From: Letharia columbiana
Lineage: Eukaryota; Ascomycota; Lecanoromycetes; Lecanorales; Parmeliaceae
Direction: 5' to 3'
DNA: 64,000 bases
NCBI RefSeq assembly: GCF_014066305.1
Contig: NW_023501115.1
Span: forward strand, 62,001-126,000
Positions 1 through 11,342 of the stretch are shown one piece after another. Below the pieces are notes generated by a model that worked only from the letters and a program-made list of their open reading frames with translations, was not told where the DNA came from and made no database searches. Position numbers and translations under genes: made by a program. Position 1 is the stretch's first letter. Every line of letters begins with the position of its first letter.

Positions 1-1
1 C

Positions 2-220
2 GCTCGACGACGTTCTCAAGCGGGCGAGAGAACGCCGGCCGGGGAAACAACGACGCATGTGGAAAGTGAGGTTGGCGGGAACATGGTGGTAAAGTTTGAG
101 ATATTCATAGTGAAAGTGCCACTGTTTAGTTTGCATGGGATCCAATTCAAGAAGGTGGCTGGGGGGACGTGGCATTACAAGAACATGGCAACGCAGATTT
201 TGGAGGCCTTGAGGTTGTGA
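2..220 (+). CDS. KIN1/PAR-1/MARK-type kinase, C-terminal KA1 domain (partial)
   Basis: The window opens inside the last exon of a gene. The frame starting at base 2 is open to a TGA at 218-220 and gives about 72 residues. The last 46 contain KVPLFSLHGIQFKKV and GTWHYKNMATQILEALRL, which match the kinase-associated KA1 domain that ends KIN1/KIN2 and PAR-1/MARK Ser/Thr kinases. In that family KA1 binds acidic phospholipids and restrains the kinase. The stretch before it is Thr/Gly/Glu-rich linker. The catalytic domain lies outside the window, so the family call rests on KA1 alone and a related KA1-bearing kinase is possible. Confidence 0.75.
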   Translation, partial: ARRRSQAGERTPAGETTTHVESEVGGNMVVKFEIFIVKVPLFSLHGIQFKKVAGGTWHYKNMATQILEALRL

Positions 221-731
221 GGGCGCGGATTGTGGAAGGGGTTGACGGACATGCTCACCCGAACGGAGGGATAAGAAATCCAACTTTCTTGGTGGTTTTG
301 CGTACATCTCTTCTCTCATGAGGTTTTATCGAGCGACGACGATTATTCAGGCAGCGGCATTGTTACGAGACTCCTTTTTTGGATGGACGGCTCACGGCTT
401 GGCTCAATACTTTGTATACATTCGCTTCCGGCGACGGGATAGGGTCGGCAGCGTCGATAGTGGCTCTCGGGCACAGCCAACAATAAAAACTTTTCAATCG
501 AGACATGACCATCGTACCACTTTTCCGGCACGTTGCCCGTGTCGTCTGCTTCCGAGCTGCCAGGCTCGTTAGCTGTGCCCTTGCTACTACCTCTTTCCCG
601 CCCGTTTACACACCCGTCTCATGGAGTCGAACATCTTTCAAATTGATTAAATGTAGGCTTCAGTAGACGTGGATGACATCGTGATCTAGAAGTACGGATT
701 CTACCCCCTTCCTATCTACTCTACTGCCCTC
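221..731. other. Intergenic region between convergent genes
   Basis: This is 511 bases between the stop of the KIN1-type gene and the stop of GCN20 on the opposite strand. It should hold both 3' UTRs. Short open frames here show no recognisable protein signature, and I see no repeat or RNA gene. Confidence 0.5.
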
Positions 732-3259
732 TCACTTCTGCGCCTGGACGACTCCAGCTTGGTTCGCCTGCGCCATGATGCGCTTCTTGTAAGCCTTTAC
801 GTCCCCGGGAAACGGCTCCACGCTCCCACCATCACACACCCATAGGCTCGAGCACACCTTCTGCAACATCGTCACATCGTGGCTGACCATGAGCACGCCT
901 CCTTGGAACGCCCTCAGCGCACTCGACAGCGCATCCATGGCCTCGATGTCAAGGTGATTGGACGGTTCGTCCAGAACAAGGATATGCGGATTCGTAAGAC
1001 TCAAGCACGCAAACGCAACTCGGGATTTCTGACCACCAGACAGCAGCGCCATTTTCTGCAGGCCGGTGGTACCGGTGATGCCGAAAGCGCCCAAGTGGCG
1101 TCGGTATTCTTCGTCCTGTTTACCGGGATAGTTCTTCGCCATGAAGCCGACGGCGCTGGCATTCATGTCAAGGGCGTCGACGTGGTGCTGGGCGAAGAAG
1201 CCAACTCGCAGACGAGGGTTTTGGGAAATGAGGCCGACCGAGGGCTGGAGTTGGCCGATGAGGAGTTTGAGGACGGTGGTTTTACCTGCGCCGTTGGGGC
1301 CGACGATGCCGATGCGGGAGTCGAGTTGGACGTCGAGGTCTATGTTTCTGAGGAGGGGTTTTTCGGGTGAGTAGCCGAAGGAGACACCGGTCATTTGTAT
1401 GATAGGTGGCGAGAGCTTCTCCACCTCGGGGAACTTGAAGTGGACAGTGTACTCGCTTTCTGGGGCTTCAAGTATGGGCATCTTCTCGAGTTTCTTGATC
1501 CGAGACTGAGCTTCCGAAGACTTGGCAGCGTTGTAACGGAATTTGTCGATGAATGCTTGCAGATGGGCACGCTGGGCCATCTGGTTTTCATACTCGCGTT
1601 TGGCCGTCTTGCGGCGCTCTTCTTTGGTGGCGTAGAAGGAGTCGAAGTCAGCGCCTTTGTAATAGTCGAGGCGTTCAGAATGCTGGTGAACTATGTCGGT
1701 TGCTACTTCGTTCAAAAAGGCTCGGTCATGGGAGACGACGAGGAGGGTGCTTGGGTAAGATTGGAGGTAGCTGGAGAGGAAGGTAATGGAGGGGACGTCC
1801 AACATATTGGACGGTTCTATGAAATTTCAGCCAGCTTCTTGAGGGGGATTAAGAGGTCGTTTACCGTCAAGGAGAAGCAGGTCTGGCTCGCAGAAGAGCG
1901 CTCTGGCCAACGCCAGTCTCATCCTCCAACCTCCAGAGAAGGTTTTGGTGGCATAATGCTGCCTTTCTTCCGAGAAGCCTAGACCTGCGAGTATGCTTGC
2001 AGCTCGAGACTCAGCCTTGTCCGACTCCATCTCAGAAAGCTTTGCGTGAATGTCGCTGAGCGTAGTGTCTAGACCTTCTCTGTGTCTGTCGAGCTTTTCG
2101 GCGTCTGTGGATGTGTCTGCCATCGACGACCGTTCAGCCTCCAGCTCGGAAAGCTGCTTGCTGATTTTCTGGTGCTGCGTTAGCACACTTTCTGGTATAC
2201 GATGAGATGTCAAGTCTATACTTCTTGTTCACCCAAAAGATGTTTTCGCCATACATCCGCATCGAGGACTGCTTGCAGAGCGGGTGTGTCGTCTCCAGTA
2301 ATCTGTACCGAGGACAAAGCGTTAGAACCCCAATTAGGCAGCATTGCACAAGTCTCGGGAGAAAAGGTACCTCCTGCTCAACGTGAAGTATAGAGATATG
2401 GGTAGGGATAGCGAGTTCTCTTCGACTTAAAGCTCGTAGCAGAGTACTCTTCCCGATACCGTTCTGACCCACCAGTCCGTAACGCCGGCCAAAGGCCATT
2501 GTGAGAGTGGTGTCAGTCAATATTCGCTTTCCACCAATAGAGACATCAACCCCATCCACTTTAATGTCTTTGCTCTTGGCCTGGTCATTCCCCAGCTGTA
2601 GAGGATTGACTGCCATGAAGAATTCCTCATACGACTGGGCTTCATCTGGCTGATCCAGTAATCGAGATGCTTCATATTCGACATTTTTCATGATCTTTCG
2701 ATCTTGCTTTGCCTGGATCTTTTGTTCTGCCTTTTGAAGCTTCTTTTTGTCTACTCGGGACTCTACTTTTCTGCTGTTGGCAGACTCTAGGTCGACTATT
2801 CCACCGGCCAGTCCCAGGGTAGAAGAGATATTACGTTGGGATCCGACCTGGATAGCTTGGTCGAGCTTCCGAGTCTTTGGGGCCATTTGCCTCCGCTCGG
2901 GGTCGACGCCATTTGCGGCATTGAGCTTTGAGATGAACTTGTTCACGAGGTTGTGGACTGAGGCCGTGTTCTGATCTGAGAAGTCTCCAGATGCAGATAC
3001 TAGCAAAGCGGTGATGGCCTCAGCGGCTTCATCCAATGGCGACTGGGCGTTAGTATCTGACTCGACATTGTACAGGGTGGAAGCATGGTTCAGATATCCC
3101 TTAATGACATGAGCATCAGCATCAGCGTCCAATGTTCACCTCTCCTCTCTCCCAAAATTCCCAATGGATATATGGTGTAGCATGGATACGACTGACTGCA
3201 GCATACTCGGAGATGACTTGATCTATCCCCGGGATTTGCGCCTTAATTTCCGCTTCCAT
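732..3259 (-). CDS. GCN20: GCN20-type ABC-F ATPase (regulator of Gcn2 / translation)
   Basis: Exons on the complement are 3197-3259, 2371-3099, 2222-2302, 1865-2174 and 732-1816, giving 755 aa, close to yeast Gcn20 (752). Introns are 97, 68, 47 and 48 bases. The ATG at 3259 begins MEAEIKAQIPGIDQVISEY, the usual GCN20 start. After a roughly 200-residue N-terminal region come two ABC cassettes without membrane segments. Cassette 1 has Walker A GQNGIGKST, signature FSGGWRMRLALARAL and a Walker B ending LLLLDEPSNMLD. Cassette 2 has Walker A GPNGAGKTT, signature LSGGQKSRVAFA and Walker B ILVLDEPSNHLD. ABC-F proteins act on ribosomes, and Gcn20 with Gcn1 activates the kinase Gcn2 on amino-acid starvation. 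The 47-base intron at 2175-2221 is set by a GCTAAC branch just before its acceptor. Confidence 0.95.
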
Positions 3260-5942
3260 TTTCGTTGTTCGCTGGCAATAATGGCCGGTCACCGATGGAA
3301 AAGGAAAGTAGAAAGTGGAAAGTGAATTTGTTGTTCCGTCAGCGTGCGTCCTGGACACCAGGAAGAAGCTTGTGGCGGCTGCAAGATGGCAGGCTGATAG
3401 GCTGGTAGCCGTTGGCGACAATCCTTCTATGAACGCCAAGAGGAACTCCTACACTGCTACAGGCTACACCGTGGTTCAGGGTAGATAAAGTAGGTACCTT
3501 AGGAAGAATCACACACAGACAATAAAGCCAAAAAAGCGAAATGAAGTAATATCAAATTCCTACAACTTCACCCGCCTCTGAATGAATCTACCGACCGTAC
3601 TTTACCTACAAGATACAAGGCAGGTATTTTGAACAGGGGTTAAGGTAGCTAGCTAGCTAGCTGTCCCTATTTTAGGCCTTTGACTTTGAGACAGAAAGGG
3701 TGCTGAGGTCCAATCAACACGTCGCTATCAATTATCGATCATTAATCAAATGTCGCGTGGAGAAAGACGCCTTCCAAATAAATGAAAGGGAATGCAATGC
3801 ACGCCGTCGCTAATCAGCCAATGGAGAGCTTCCCAAGAAATGCATGGTGAGATGCATCTTCGATGGCATCATACGAGGTCGAGAACGTGGGTTAAACTTG
3901 TCTCTCGATCTGCCGACGATCATCTTGTCTTGTCATTCACCCTCTCCACCTTCCACCCTCCAAATCCCCCAACTTCTCACCAGTCACCACGATTTTCTTG
4001 GATTGAGCACTCATTCCCCTTTTTATTCACTTTATATCAAGCATGACTGGTAGACTCAGCTGTTAGCTATATTCATTCCCTACGAGCAAGGAACCAGGAT
4101 AGCAGAGTCCGGGCAAGTACAATACTTTAGTCTCATTGCCAAGAGTTTGCGCCTCTCGGTCCTAATGGTCGCGAATACATCCCCATGTCTCCTGCCGCTA
4201 CAGAATCCTGGGAATCCTGGGAATCCTGGGAGATCGACCGTTGGTTGCATGCCCTTCGCCCCACTCATTTTCACCCAGTGCTGAGTCTGGCAATCACCAA
4301 TCTCGACGGGGTGCAGCGTGCAACGCCAATCGACCCATACGGCATCAGCCTTGCGGGCCAGAGCGAGCTCTGACAAAGCGTTCGGCCTCTCAGAGCTCAG
4401 GGCAGCCAAGGGCACAGACGATCTGGTGTTCATAAGGATGAAACCTCCTGCCAAGTGCTAAGTCGTTTGGACTCGTACTCGTCGAACGCCGTAATAGCTG
4501 AAAGATCAAAGGCATCACAAAATCAGGCCCAACATCGTACTTGCAGCAGCGAGCAAATCTTGCAGCTCACCGGTGTGATTTGATAGGATCCAGCGGGCGA
4601 TCTTGCCCTGTAGTACATAACTCCGTAATGTCCCTTCAACATTTTACCCCGCCATGCTTGCCGGGCAAATGAATCAAGTTTGCTACAGATTTGCTTACAG
4701 ATCTGAGACCCAAACACTCATGGGCCCATGGCTGATACGGCAGCCACGGGTGGACCGACTTGTGCCTAAGGTACATAACATGTAATTGCCTTTTCTTATT
4801 AAGCGACCAAAAGGCCCTTCGTCCTGTAATCCGCAAGGTACTAACGCACAACTTCTGAACCCCCAACCTGGTCTCGGCTTCCCTCTAAAGTCCTTCGATC
4901 GCTCGTGATTGGGGGCATCTGGGAATGTTCAACAGGCTTCTCAATTCCACCATTCTCATTCGCCTTCCCCTCTCCCGGAAAGGTGCCGCGCAGCTGAAGC
5001 GGCATTTTTCTTGTTGTCATCCTTTAAGGCCTTTTAAAGCCTTTAAAGGCGGTACGCCTAGGTCCACCCCTGGTCTGCTGCAGTTCGGGCTGAGGTTTTG
5101 GGTTAGTCAAAAAGCGAAAAGAGTCCCCCGAAGAAAAGCGTCCCTTTAAATGATGCCTCGTATCCTGCAAATCCTAACCGTCAACCGTTGCTGATTCCCT
5201 TTCTTACTCCATGGAACGCCTTTTCCAAATTCCAGGTACTGAAGCCAAATTCATAGGAGCTGCGCGCATATGGAGATTGGGGAACAGGGGAGGAAGGGAA
5301 GCTCGCAAGAATTGTACGAATTAGGCTCAGTCTACCTCTATAAGTATCAGATTTACACGCCTATCCGATGGAATGACACAGCGCCGCCTACCCCATTAGC
5401 AATATGTGGGGCATTGCAAGAGAACGGGTGCAGACATAAGGGTGTGCTGTCAAGATATTGCTTTCACCTTCTTTTTGCTCCGACAAGTAGAAGAATTAAT
5501 AAACAAAGTAGTCATAGACTTGCAGTACCTTAGACTTTAACGCACGAAATTCGTAGAGACGGTGATTGGGTCTGTCGAAAATGTTTACTTACCGGGATCT
5601 TCGTTACGCATTTCGTAGGCTGATGTTCCTAAGCCTGAACACAACCAACACTTCCACTGCACCGACACTCAATTGTTTTCCAGTAGCCAGTCAGGCTGGA
5701 ATTCATGCTGTGGATGAATCCTCGAGTCTGCATCTCTCTCATCTAATTCTCCTGCCGACTTCTACTTTCATTGACTTCCAACACGCCCAAATCCAACACC
5801 CTAACTTCGATTCACACGCCCTCCGACCCAGATCAATTCCGGATGACTTCACGAATCACAGGACCCACAAATACTTTATCGAGGTTCTAATGTGCTAAGG
5901 CGTACATTTCATGGTCGCTGTAGACGTCGGCGAACGTCGGTG
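3260..5942. other. Gene-poor 2.7 kb intergenic region (divergent promoters)
   Basis: This lies between the start of GCN20 (minus strand) and the start of the next plus-strand gene, so it must contain both promoters. None of the open frames (up to about 124 codons) has a recognisable domain, plausible splice partners or a family signature. The only structure seen is short repeats: CTAG repeated near 3646-3661, three copies of a GGAATCCTG unit near 4203-4231, and TTTAAAGG/CCTTTAAA inverted words near 5022-5050. It is unusually long for this gene-dense window, so an undetected non-coding transcript or a decayed gene is possible. Confidence 0.45.
4203..4231. repeat. Short tandem repeat, three copies of a 9-mer
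   Basis: Three head-to-tail copies of GGAATCCTG (starting AGAATCCTG) lie in the gene-poor region. No coding role is apparent. Confidence 0.7.
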
Positions 5943-8900
5943 ATGGAGACAGTCCCATCGGTAATGCTTCCTACCCCGTCGTGTGCCTTTCTGTCTGTGC
6001 CAATTCTCGAGACTCTTCGCGCATTGCCTTGCTCGCTCTGCATCAAAACGTAGCATATTGTCTAAAAAGATATAAAGTCACCCATCTATGCTCAACAGCT
6101 AATAAAGTGTCTATGAACAGCTATGTGCAACGGGTACTGTGGGCGTCGCAGCCGTGGGTTTCGCTTTTGGCCATCCGCAACATTCGGCCGCTGCAAGACC
6201 GACATCAAACAAGAGGAGAACTATATCTAGAGCTGGCTTGGATGACTTTCAGCCTCTTTCCAACACGCCAACAACACCATCAGCGCTGCCCCAGACTGCC
6301 CCTGCTCCATCCTCAAGACTTCGAAAGCGAACCTCTCTTGGCCGGCCCCTAACGTCGTCGAATAATCCAAGACGCGGAACGAGAACGGTTGGCTCGACAC
6401 CCGACACTAGGGTTGATGCCGAATTTGGGGGAGGGGAGGCAGGGCATGCTTTGCTGCAAGAGCCTGGGCTTTCCACAGGCCACGGACCTTTTGCGTTCGA
6501 GTTCAAAGGCTCGGAGAATACTCCTCCTCCAAATTGGCTCAGGCGCATCTCGAGATCATCTCTCAAGAGTGGAAGTCCTACGCCCACCCCTCGGCCGCGC
6601 TCGCCGTCCATGTCCTACTCCAATGGTTCAACAGCACCGATTTTACCTAGCTTTGGTGAGCCATTGGCCGGCACATCATCACGAAATAAGCTAGTGAAGC
6701 GAAGCTCTTCACAAAGGGCCCTACATGGGTTCGACGGTAATGCTTTACATTCCACGCTTCGCAGACCGGCCACCAGCCATCAAAGATCCGCAACGCTTCA
6801 GCAGCAGTTTTTGCAGGATCAAGAGACACGTCGACCGTCTTTGGGCGCTTCATCCATGTTGCTCAACGATCTTTCCGAGGATCATCATTCGTACGACGAA
6901 TCGTCGCAACTGTGGCAACCTTTCTTCAAGCCCCAACTTCCAGGAACAATCAAAGATGGTTCTTCACGGAAACGTAGTGCAAATGGAATGCTGAACCGGA
7001 GTGACACACCTAAGAGTATCGTTCCAGGCATCACCGAACTGCCTACTCTACTTCTGGCGACATCCATCAGTTCACGATCTTCAAACGAAGGCATCAATGG
7101 CCGTGCGTCGAATATCTCCGCTCTTAGCAGACCCTTCACTCCTGGCGGATTGAATGACTTCACCTCTCCTGCAGTCGATCAGACAAAAGATGATGTCAAT
7201 GCCACTCCCGAGCTCAAGCAAAGACATTCATTTTCCATAAGTGAAATGTTTCCGTCACCGTCGCCCTCGACGTGGATGCCCCGCTTAGGCAGCCTTAAAA
7301 GAGGTAAAGGCTTTAGCAGGAGCACCGCCGACAGGAGGGTCGTCTCTGCCCCACAAGCTTCCAAACCTCGTATAGGCGCCCCATTTATTCCGGTTCAAGG
7401 AGCCGTCGGAAGGCCGCCCACACCCACCAGCCGCCACTTTATGGAGAGTCAGACAAGCCCTTTCGAGGCGCACTCACGTCCTACCAGTGTCCAGCAGAGG
7501 GGTGCATCTTCGCCGCTTCCACCGCTGAACCGTCTGTCCGCTTTCGAGGTTAATCTTCCAGGCACCAATCCCTCGTGCCCTACAACTCCGCAGCCAGAGG
7601 ACCCGACTTCCCCGCGCGTCCCATCTGGGCATTCTTCTCTATCGACGTCATATCCCATGGGCCAAGCTATAACTAAGACTAGGGCTTACCGTTACTCATC
7701 GAATCCGTCAGAGCATGGCTCAACTCTTTTAGGATCGGACAACGAGAACAGCCGTCTGATGTCAGGCGACGAAGACGATATGGATTCTCGAAGCGGCACT
7801 ATGTATGATTCTACGAGAACTGGTGCAACAGGTAGTAGTCATTCTGGCGTACGGAGGCCTCCTATCGAAAGGATATTCGACGAGTCCTCACTTCCCCAAC
7901 TGCCTTCCAAGGATAAATTAATAACGTTGCAGGATCTGCTGGCACACGAGTCATTCGCGCACACTGATCAAAGGGGGCATCGTGCTGTTGAGGAGGAGCA
8001 GGATGTATCGACGCCCGTTCGAGATACTGCGTTATGCAAGGACGATGATAGCTCCACTCCCATGCATGAAACCAGCAAAATTTCTTCTGACGTTTCTCCA
8101 TCTCCGCCCATCGCTCAGATGGAGCCCAGAACGTCAGGTCCTTCTGCTCGAGATATGGAGATCGACCAAGAAGACGAGTTATGGTCTTTTGATCCAACGG
8201 ATGACTTGCATAAAGCGGGTAATGGTGCAAGTTTCCCATCACCAAGCGAAGGGAGTAAAACCTCCTTGGCCCATCCCGGTGGAGACCTATATGGCAGACG
8301 AGAGTCTCCACCTAACGATCGATTAGAGATGCCGTCGAAGTCGAACATCTTTGAGTGGTCAGAACCTCCCACGACGGATAAAGACACTTTGGAAGGAGAA
8401 TCGCCTCGGCCAAAGACAGTTCATGGCAGACAGGGCATAGATATGCGTGGGAGTCGTCCAACTGGACGTCGGGGTCTCAGTGCTCTACATCTGCGGAGCC
8501 AAAGCGTCCCTGTCCCGAAAGATACGGGAAGTTATCGCAATGGCAATAATCCACCCAAGCTTCTGGGCAACAAAGGTCCCAGCGAGGATTGGGATGGCGA
8601 TTTCGACTTTGACGAGCCTTCCCGTGGTCCCAAACAAGCAACAACCAGCACCGATTACATACATTCCAGCCTTTCTTCTGGTATGCTCGTTCCTCGTGCC
8701 ATTCTAGAGAGACAAGCCAGCGTCCACGGGCAGTTCGGTCAGGTCAAAGAGTTGACTCTGCTTGTGGAGGAGCTAAAGCGGCTTCAACAACAAGCTAGCG
8801 GTCAGGGCATTATGGAGGGTCAATCTATTGAGCTATGGAAGGAGGCAGAGGGTATCATTAATCTCGCCACATTGGATGATGAGAAGGAGCTATTTCCGCC

Positions 8901-9516
8901 ACGATCTCCTCACTCTCCGAGTTTTGACTTCGATCTGTTCGACGAAGACTCTCCTCGGAGTCGACGGAGATCAGGGCTCTCGCCTTCCAAAGAGGACCGG
9001 ATGAGTTTAGTGGATGAATCCTCCGGTTCACAGCCCTCGTCGAGACGGTCGTCAGAACTTCCAAAACTCGAGTCATCACCGCCGACCTCCAGGCCGCGCA
9101 AGGAGTCGTCGGCCAAAGCCAAGTCTGTCCTCGAGACTATCCATCAACAGCGCAGACATTACGAGCCGGAACTCCTCGATGCGAAGCTCGCTCAGAAGAA
9201 GCTTCCTTTCGACACCACCTCCCTCAAAGACCTTGTCACACGAGCCGGCGTTGTCACTCGGGCTCTGAAAGAAATAGTCCGCCGAGCCGAGAATGGTCCA
9301 GAGACACCGGATTCTCGACCCACCACACCTAGAGATCCGCCTTACACTCAGATGTTTCAACAAGCTCCTCCCACACCTACGATCACCAAAAGTCCTCGCG
9401 TCACGCAGAGTCCTAGAAGCCCTAGAAGCCAAAGAGGCAGTCCTTTCCTGGGGGGAAGCATTGCTGGCAATGATAATGACATCAACGGACATATGAAAAT
9501 CATGACAGTTGTCTGA
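5943..9516 (+). CDS. Large Ser/Pro-rich protein of unknown function
   Basis: The main exon (6121-9516) is open for over 1,100 codons but has no in-frame ATG at its 5' end. The best model adds a tiny first exon at 5943-5960 (METVPS) and a 160-base intron (5961-6120) with a CTAAT branch site and CAG acceptor, giving about 1,137 aa. The first 850 residues are low-complexity Ser/Pro/Arg-rich, probably disordered. Ordered-looking stretches come late: acidic aromatic motifs EDELWSFDP, NIFEWSEPP and SEDWDGDFDFDEP, a helix with KELTLLVEELKRLQQQ, then ELWKEAEGIINLATLDDE, and a C-terminal helix around SLKDLVTRAGVVTRALKEIV. No signal peptide or membrane segment is seen. I do not recognise the family. 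The W-x-F/D acidic repeats suggest a scaffold or adaptor, which is inference. Confidence 0.7.
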
Positions 9517-10126
9517 GCAGGCTGGATCATTGTATTAACGCCAGCCCTTGGCCTTGCGGCACCGTTGAAGATGCCCCAAAACCATCGCTTCAATTCTTGT
9601 ACCATACCATGTAATCTCGCATAGAACTTGTTTCCTTGACCACTCCTCACAGCATTTTAGCGACCTCGGATACGCATAATTCAGCGAATACACAGCGCAG
9701 CGGCGTCTAGCGCATGAGGCTACTGCTACTATTTCGTTGTTACAGGATGTCTCTATCGAGCGTCTTCTCTTTTCGACTCTTCAATTCACGCTGCTTTCAT
9801 TTTTGCATGAGAGACGGGATTACGGGACGACACAAAAGTATAGGTATGAACATGGTTGTCGAACATGTGTGTCCGATGACTGGATCACGGGGAGGAACTT
9901 TTAATAAGGGGTGCTAGCATGCATTGTGGGCGGGAGACGGCGAAAAGTCGAGGATCGGACGGAAGACTATTGTACAAAGGGCAGGCAGGCATATCAGACG
10001 AAATCAAAGATGTGCTGTATCATGCCTGCGCACTGAGTGAAACCTGACACTTCCGACCCTCCTCCATACCGACTCCGCTCCCGATCCCACTCTCTCCTTG
10101 TGCGATCGCCACAGCGCAAGCGTCTC

Positions 10127-10144
10127 CACACACACACACACACC
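10127..10144. repeat. (CA)n microsatellite
   Basis: About nine CA dinucleotides in a row lie inside the pyrimidine-rich tract. Confidence 0.85.
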
Positions 10145-10273
10145 ACCTCTTCCAACACCGAACCCTTCAACCCACGCAAGGCCCACCATCCCCTTCTCCT
10201 TCAAACCAACCAACTCCATCCCTCCATGTCCCCCACCACCCCAACCCAACCCAACCCAATCACCTCTCCGACC

Positions 10274-10303
10274 CCTTCCTTCCTTCCTTCCTTCCTTCCT
10301 TCC
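10274..10303. repeat. (TTCC)n microsatellite
   Basis: About seven copies of a CCTT/TTCC tetranucleotide lie within the pyrimidine-rich tract. Confidence 0.85.
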
Positions 10304-10508
10304 ACCACGCTACTCCTGCCCCTTTTTCACCATCCCCCTTTTTCCACCATCCCTCTCTTTCACCATCCTATCTTCTTCCCCCCGCCACCACAACCTCTTT
10401 CTCGGCGCCACACCCACGATCGTCGCTTCTGCACCGGACCAGGACCGCCCGCTCCGACACTTTCATTTATTCCTGGGCTGAAGTGGGAGCATCGTCGCTT
10501 TTGATTAT

Positions 10509-10533
10509 CGATCTATTTATCTATCTATCTATC
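10509..10533. repeat. (ATCT)n microsatellite
   Basis: An imperfect ATCT tetranucleotide run of about six units. Confidence 0.75.
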
Positions 10534-10566
10534 ACGTCAGTCTAGGCTCCGTTGCTGGGGGGGCCG

Positions 10567-10620
10567 TTCTTCTTCTTCTTCTTCTTCTTCTTCTTCTTCT
10601 TCTTCTTCTTCTTCTTCTTC
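10567..10620. repeat. (TTC)18 microsatellite
   Basis: Eighteen perfect TTC trinucleotides, the longest perfect simple repeat I see in the window. Read on the minus strand it is a (GAA)18 purine tract, a sequence class known to form triplex DNA. Confidence 0.95.
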
Positions 10621-10647
10621 GTGCTTTGGGCGAGCGATCGATTAAAG

Positions 10648-10667
10648 GAGAGAGAGAGAGAGAGAGG
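10648..10667. repeat. (GA)n microsatellite
   Basis: A GA run of about ten dinucleotides, 27 bases after the TTC array and of opposite strand polarity. Confidence 0.8.
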
Positions 10668-11342
10668 AGTGCTCAACTTCGTGCTTTCTGTCTGAGCCCG
10701 GCTGACGGTTTTGGATGGGTCGGTTGGTTCTACAGACGCGTAGGGGGGGGGACATGGGCCTGCGGAAAGATCAGCGATGTCAGGATTGCATTCGGCTCTG
10801 TGATCATTTCGTCCACGTCGAGTGAGTAACTTCGATGAGTTCTACGGTAGGGTTTGCGTTCTTGCCATTTCCACCTTGCTGCAGCGTACATGTCAACGTT
10901 ATCTATGTGCGTGAACAGTGACAAATGACATCTCAATTCTTCAAACAGAACAAGTTCACCGTTATTATGTTGTATCTCAGCTCTAAATATCTAACGCTGA
11001 AAAGGTGGAAGACCATGGGAATGCATGATAGTCTAGATGCGATCTCCAGAAAGCTCTGGGGAGCCAAAAGAACGGCGCCACCACCCCTTGGACCTGAGAA
11101 CCAAGGACCACGCTTTCCTCCGCCGTCTAACCCATGAGTGCTGGATAGGAATGAGAAGCTTTCCAAGCGAGCTCTCTTCTCCCTACACCATTCATCAAAC
11201 GCTTCGAAGCGTATGCCCGAACAGAAGCTTCAGATGTCTCCAATCACAGGCGTGAGGCTTCCAAAATCTTGTTTCACCCAAAGTTCATCAGATCATGCCC
11301 TGCGTAGAGTAACGAATTCTGCTCTTCAGGATCCTCCCTCAT

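Larger units (their letters stand above)
9517..11342. other. 1.8 kb gap between convergent genes, microsatellite-rich
   Basis: Both flanking genes end here, so no promoter is required. The first 500 bases look like ordinary 3' flank. From about 10040 to 10670 the plus strand is strongly pyrimidine-rich, with several microsatellites listed separately. Open frames inside it (for example 10037-10504) are Pro/Ser/Phe-rich products of the CT bias and are not credible proteins. The remaining 670 bases show nothing recognisable. Confidence 0.5.

Noticed and set aside
879..1982. Long plus-strand open frames (163-195 codons) opposite GCN20
   Set aside because: They are antisense shadows of the ABC cassettes. 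The minus-strand product has full Walker and signature motifs and the plus-strand products have none.
3646..3661. CTAG repeat as a mobile element end or restriction-associated signal
   Set aside because: Only four short units with no inverted partner or target duplication; an ordinary microsatellite.
6249..9492. Several minus-strand ORFs inside the large unknown gene
   Set aside because: The plus-strand frame is open for over 1,100 codons, far beyond chance. The minus-strand frames are short and lack signatures.
10037..10504. 155-codon Pro/Ser/Phe-rich ORF in the pyrimidine tract
   Set aside because: It is a direct product of the CT bias and microsatellites, with an overlapping sister frame of the same character. 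There is no domain and no family signature.
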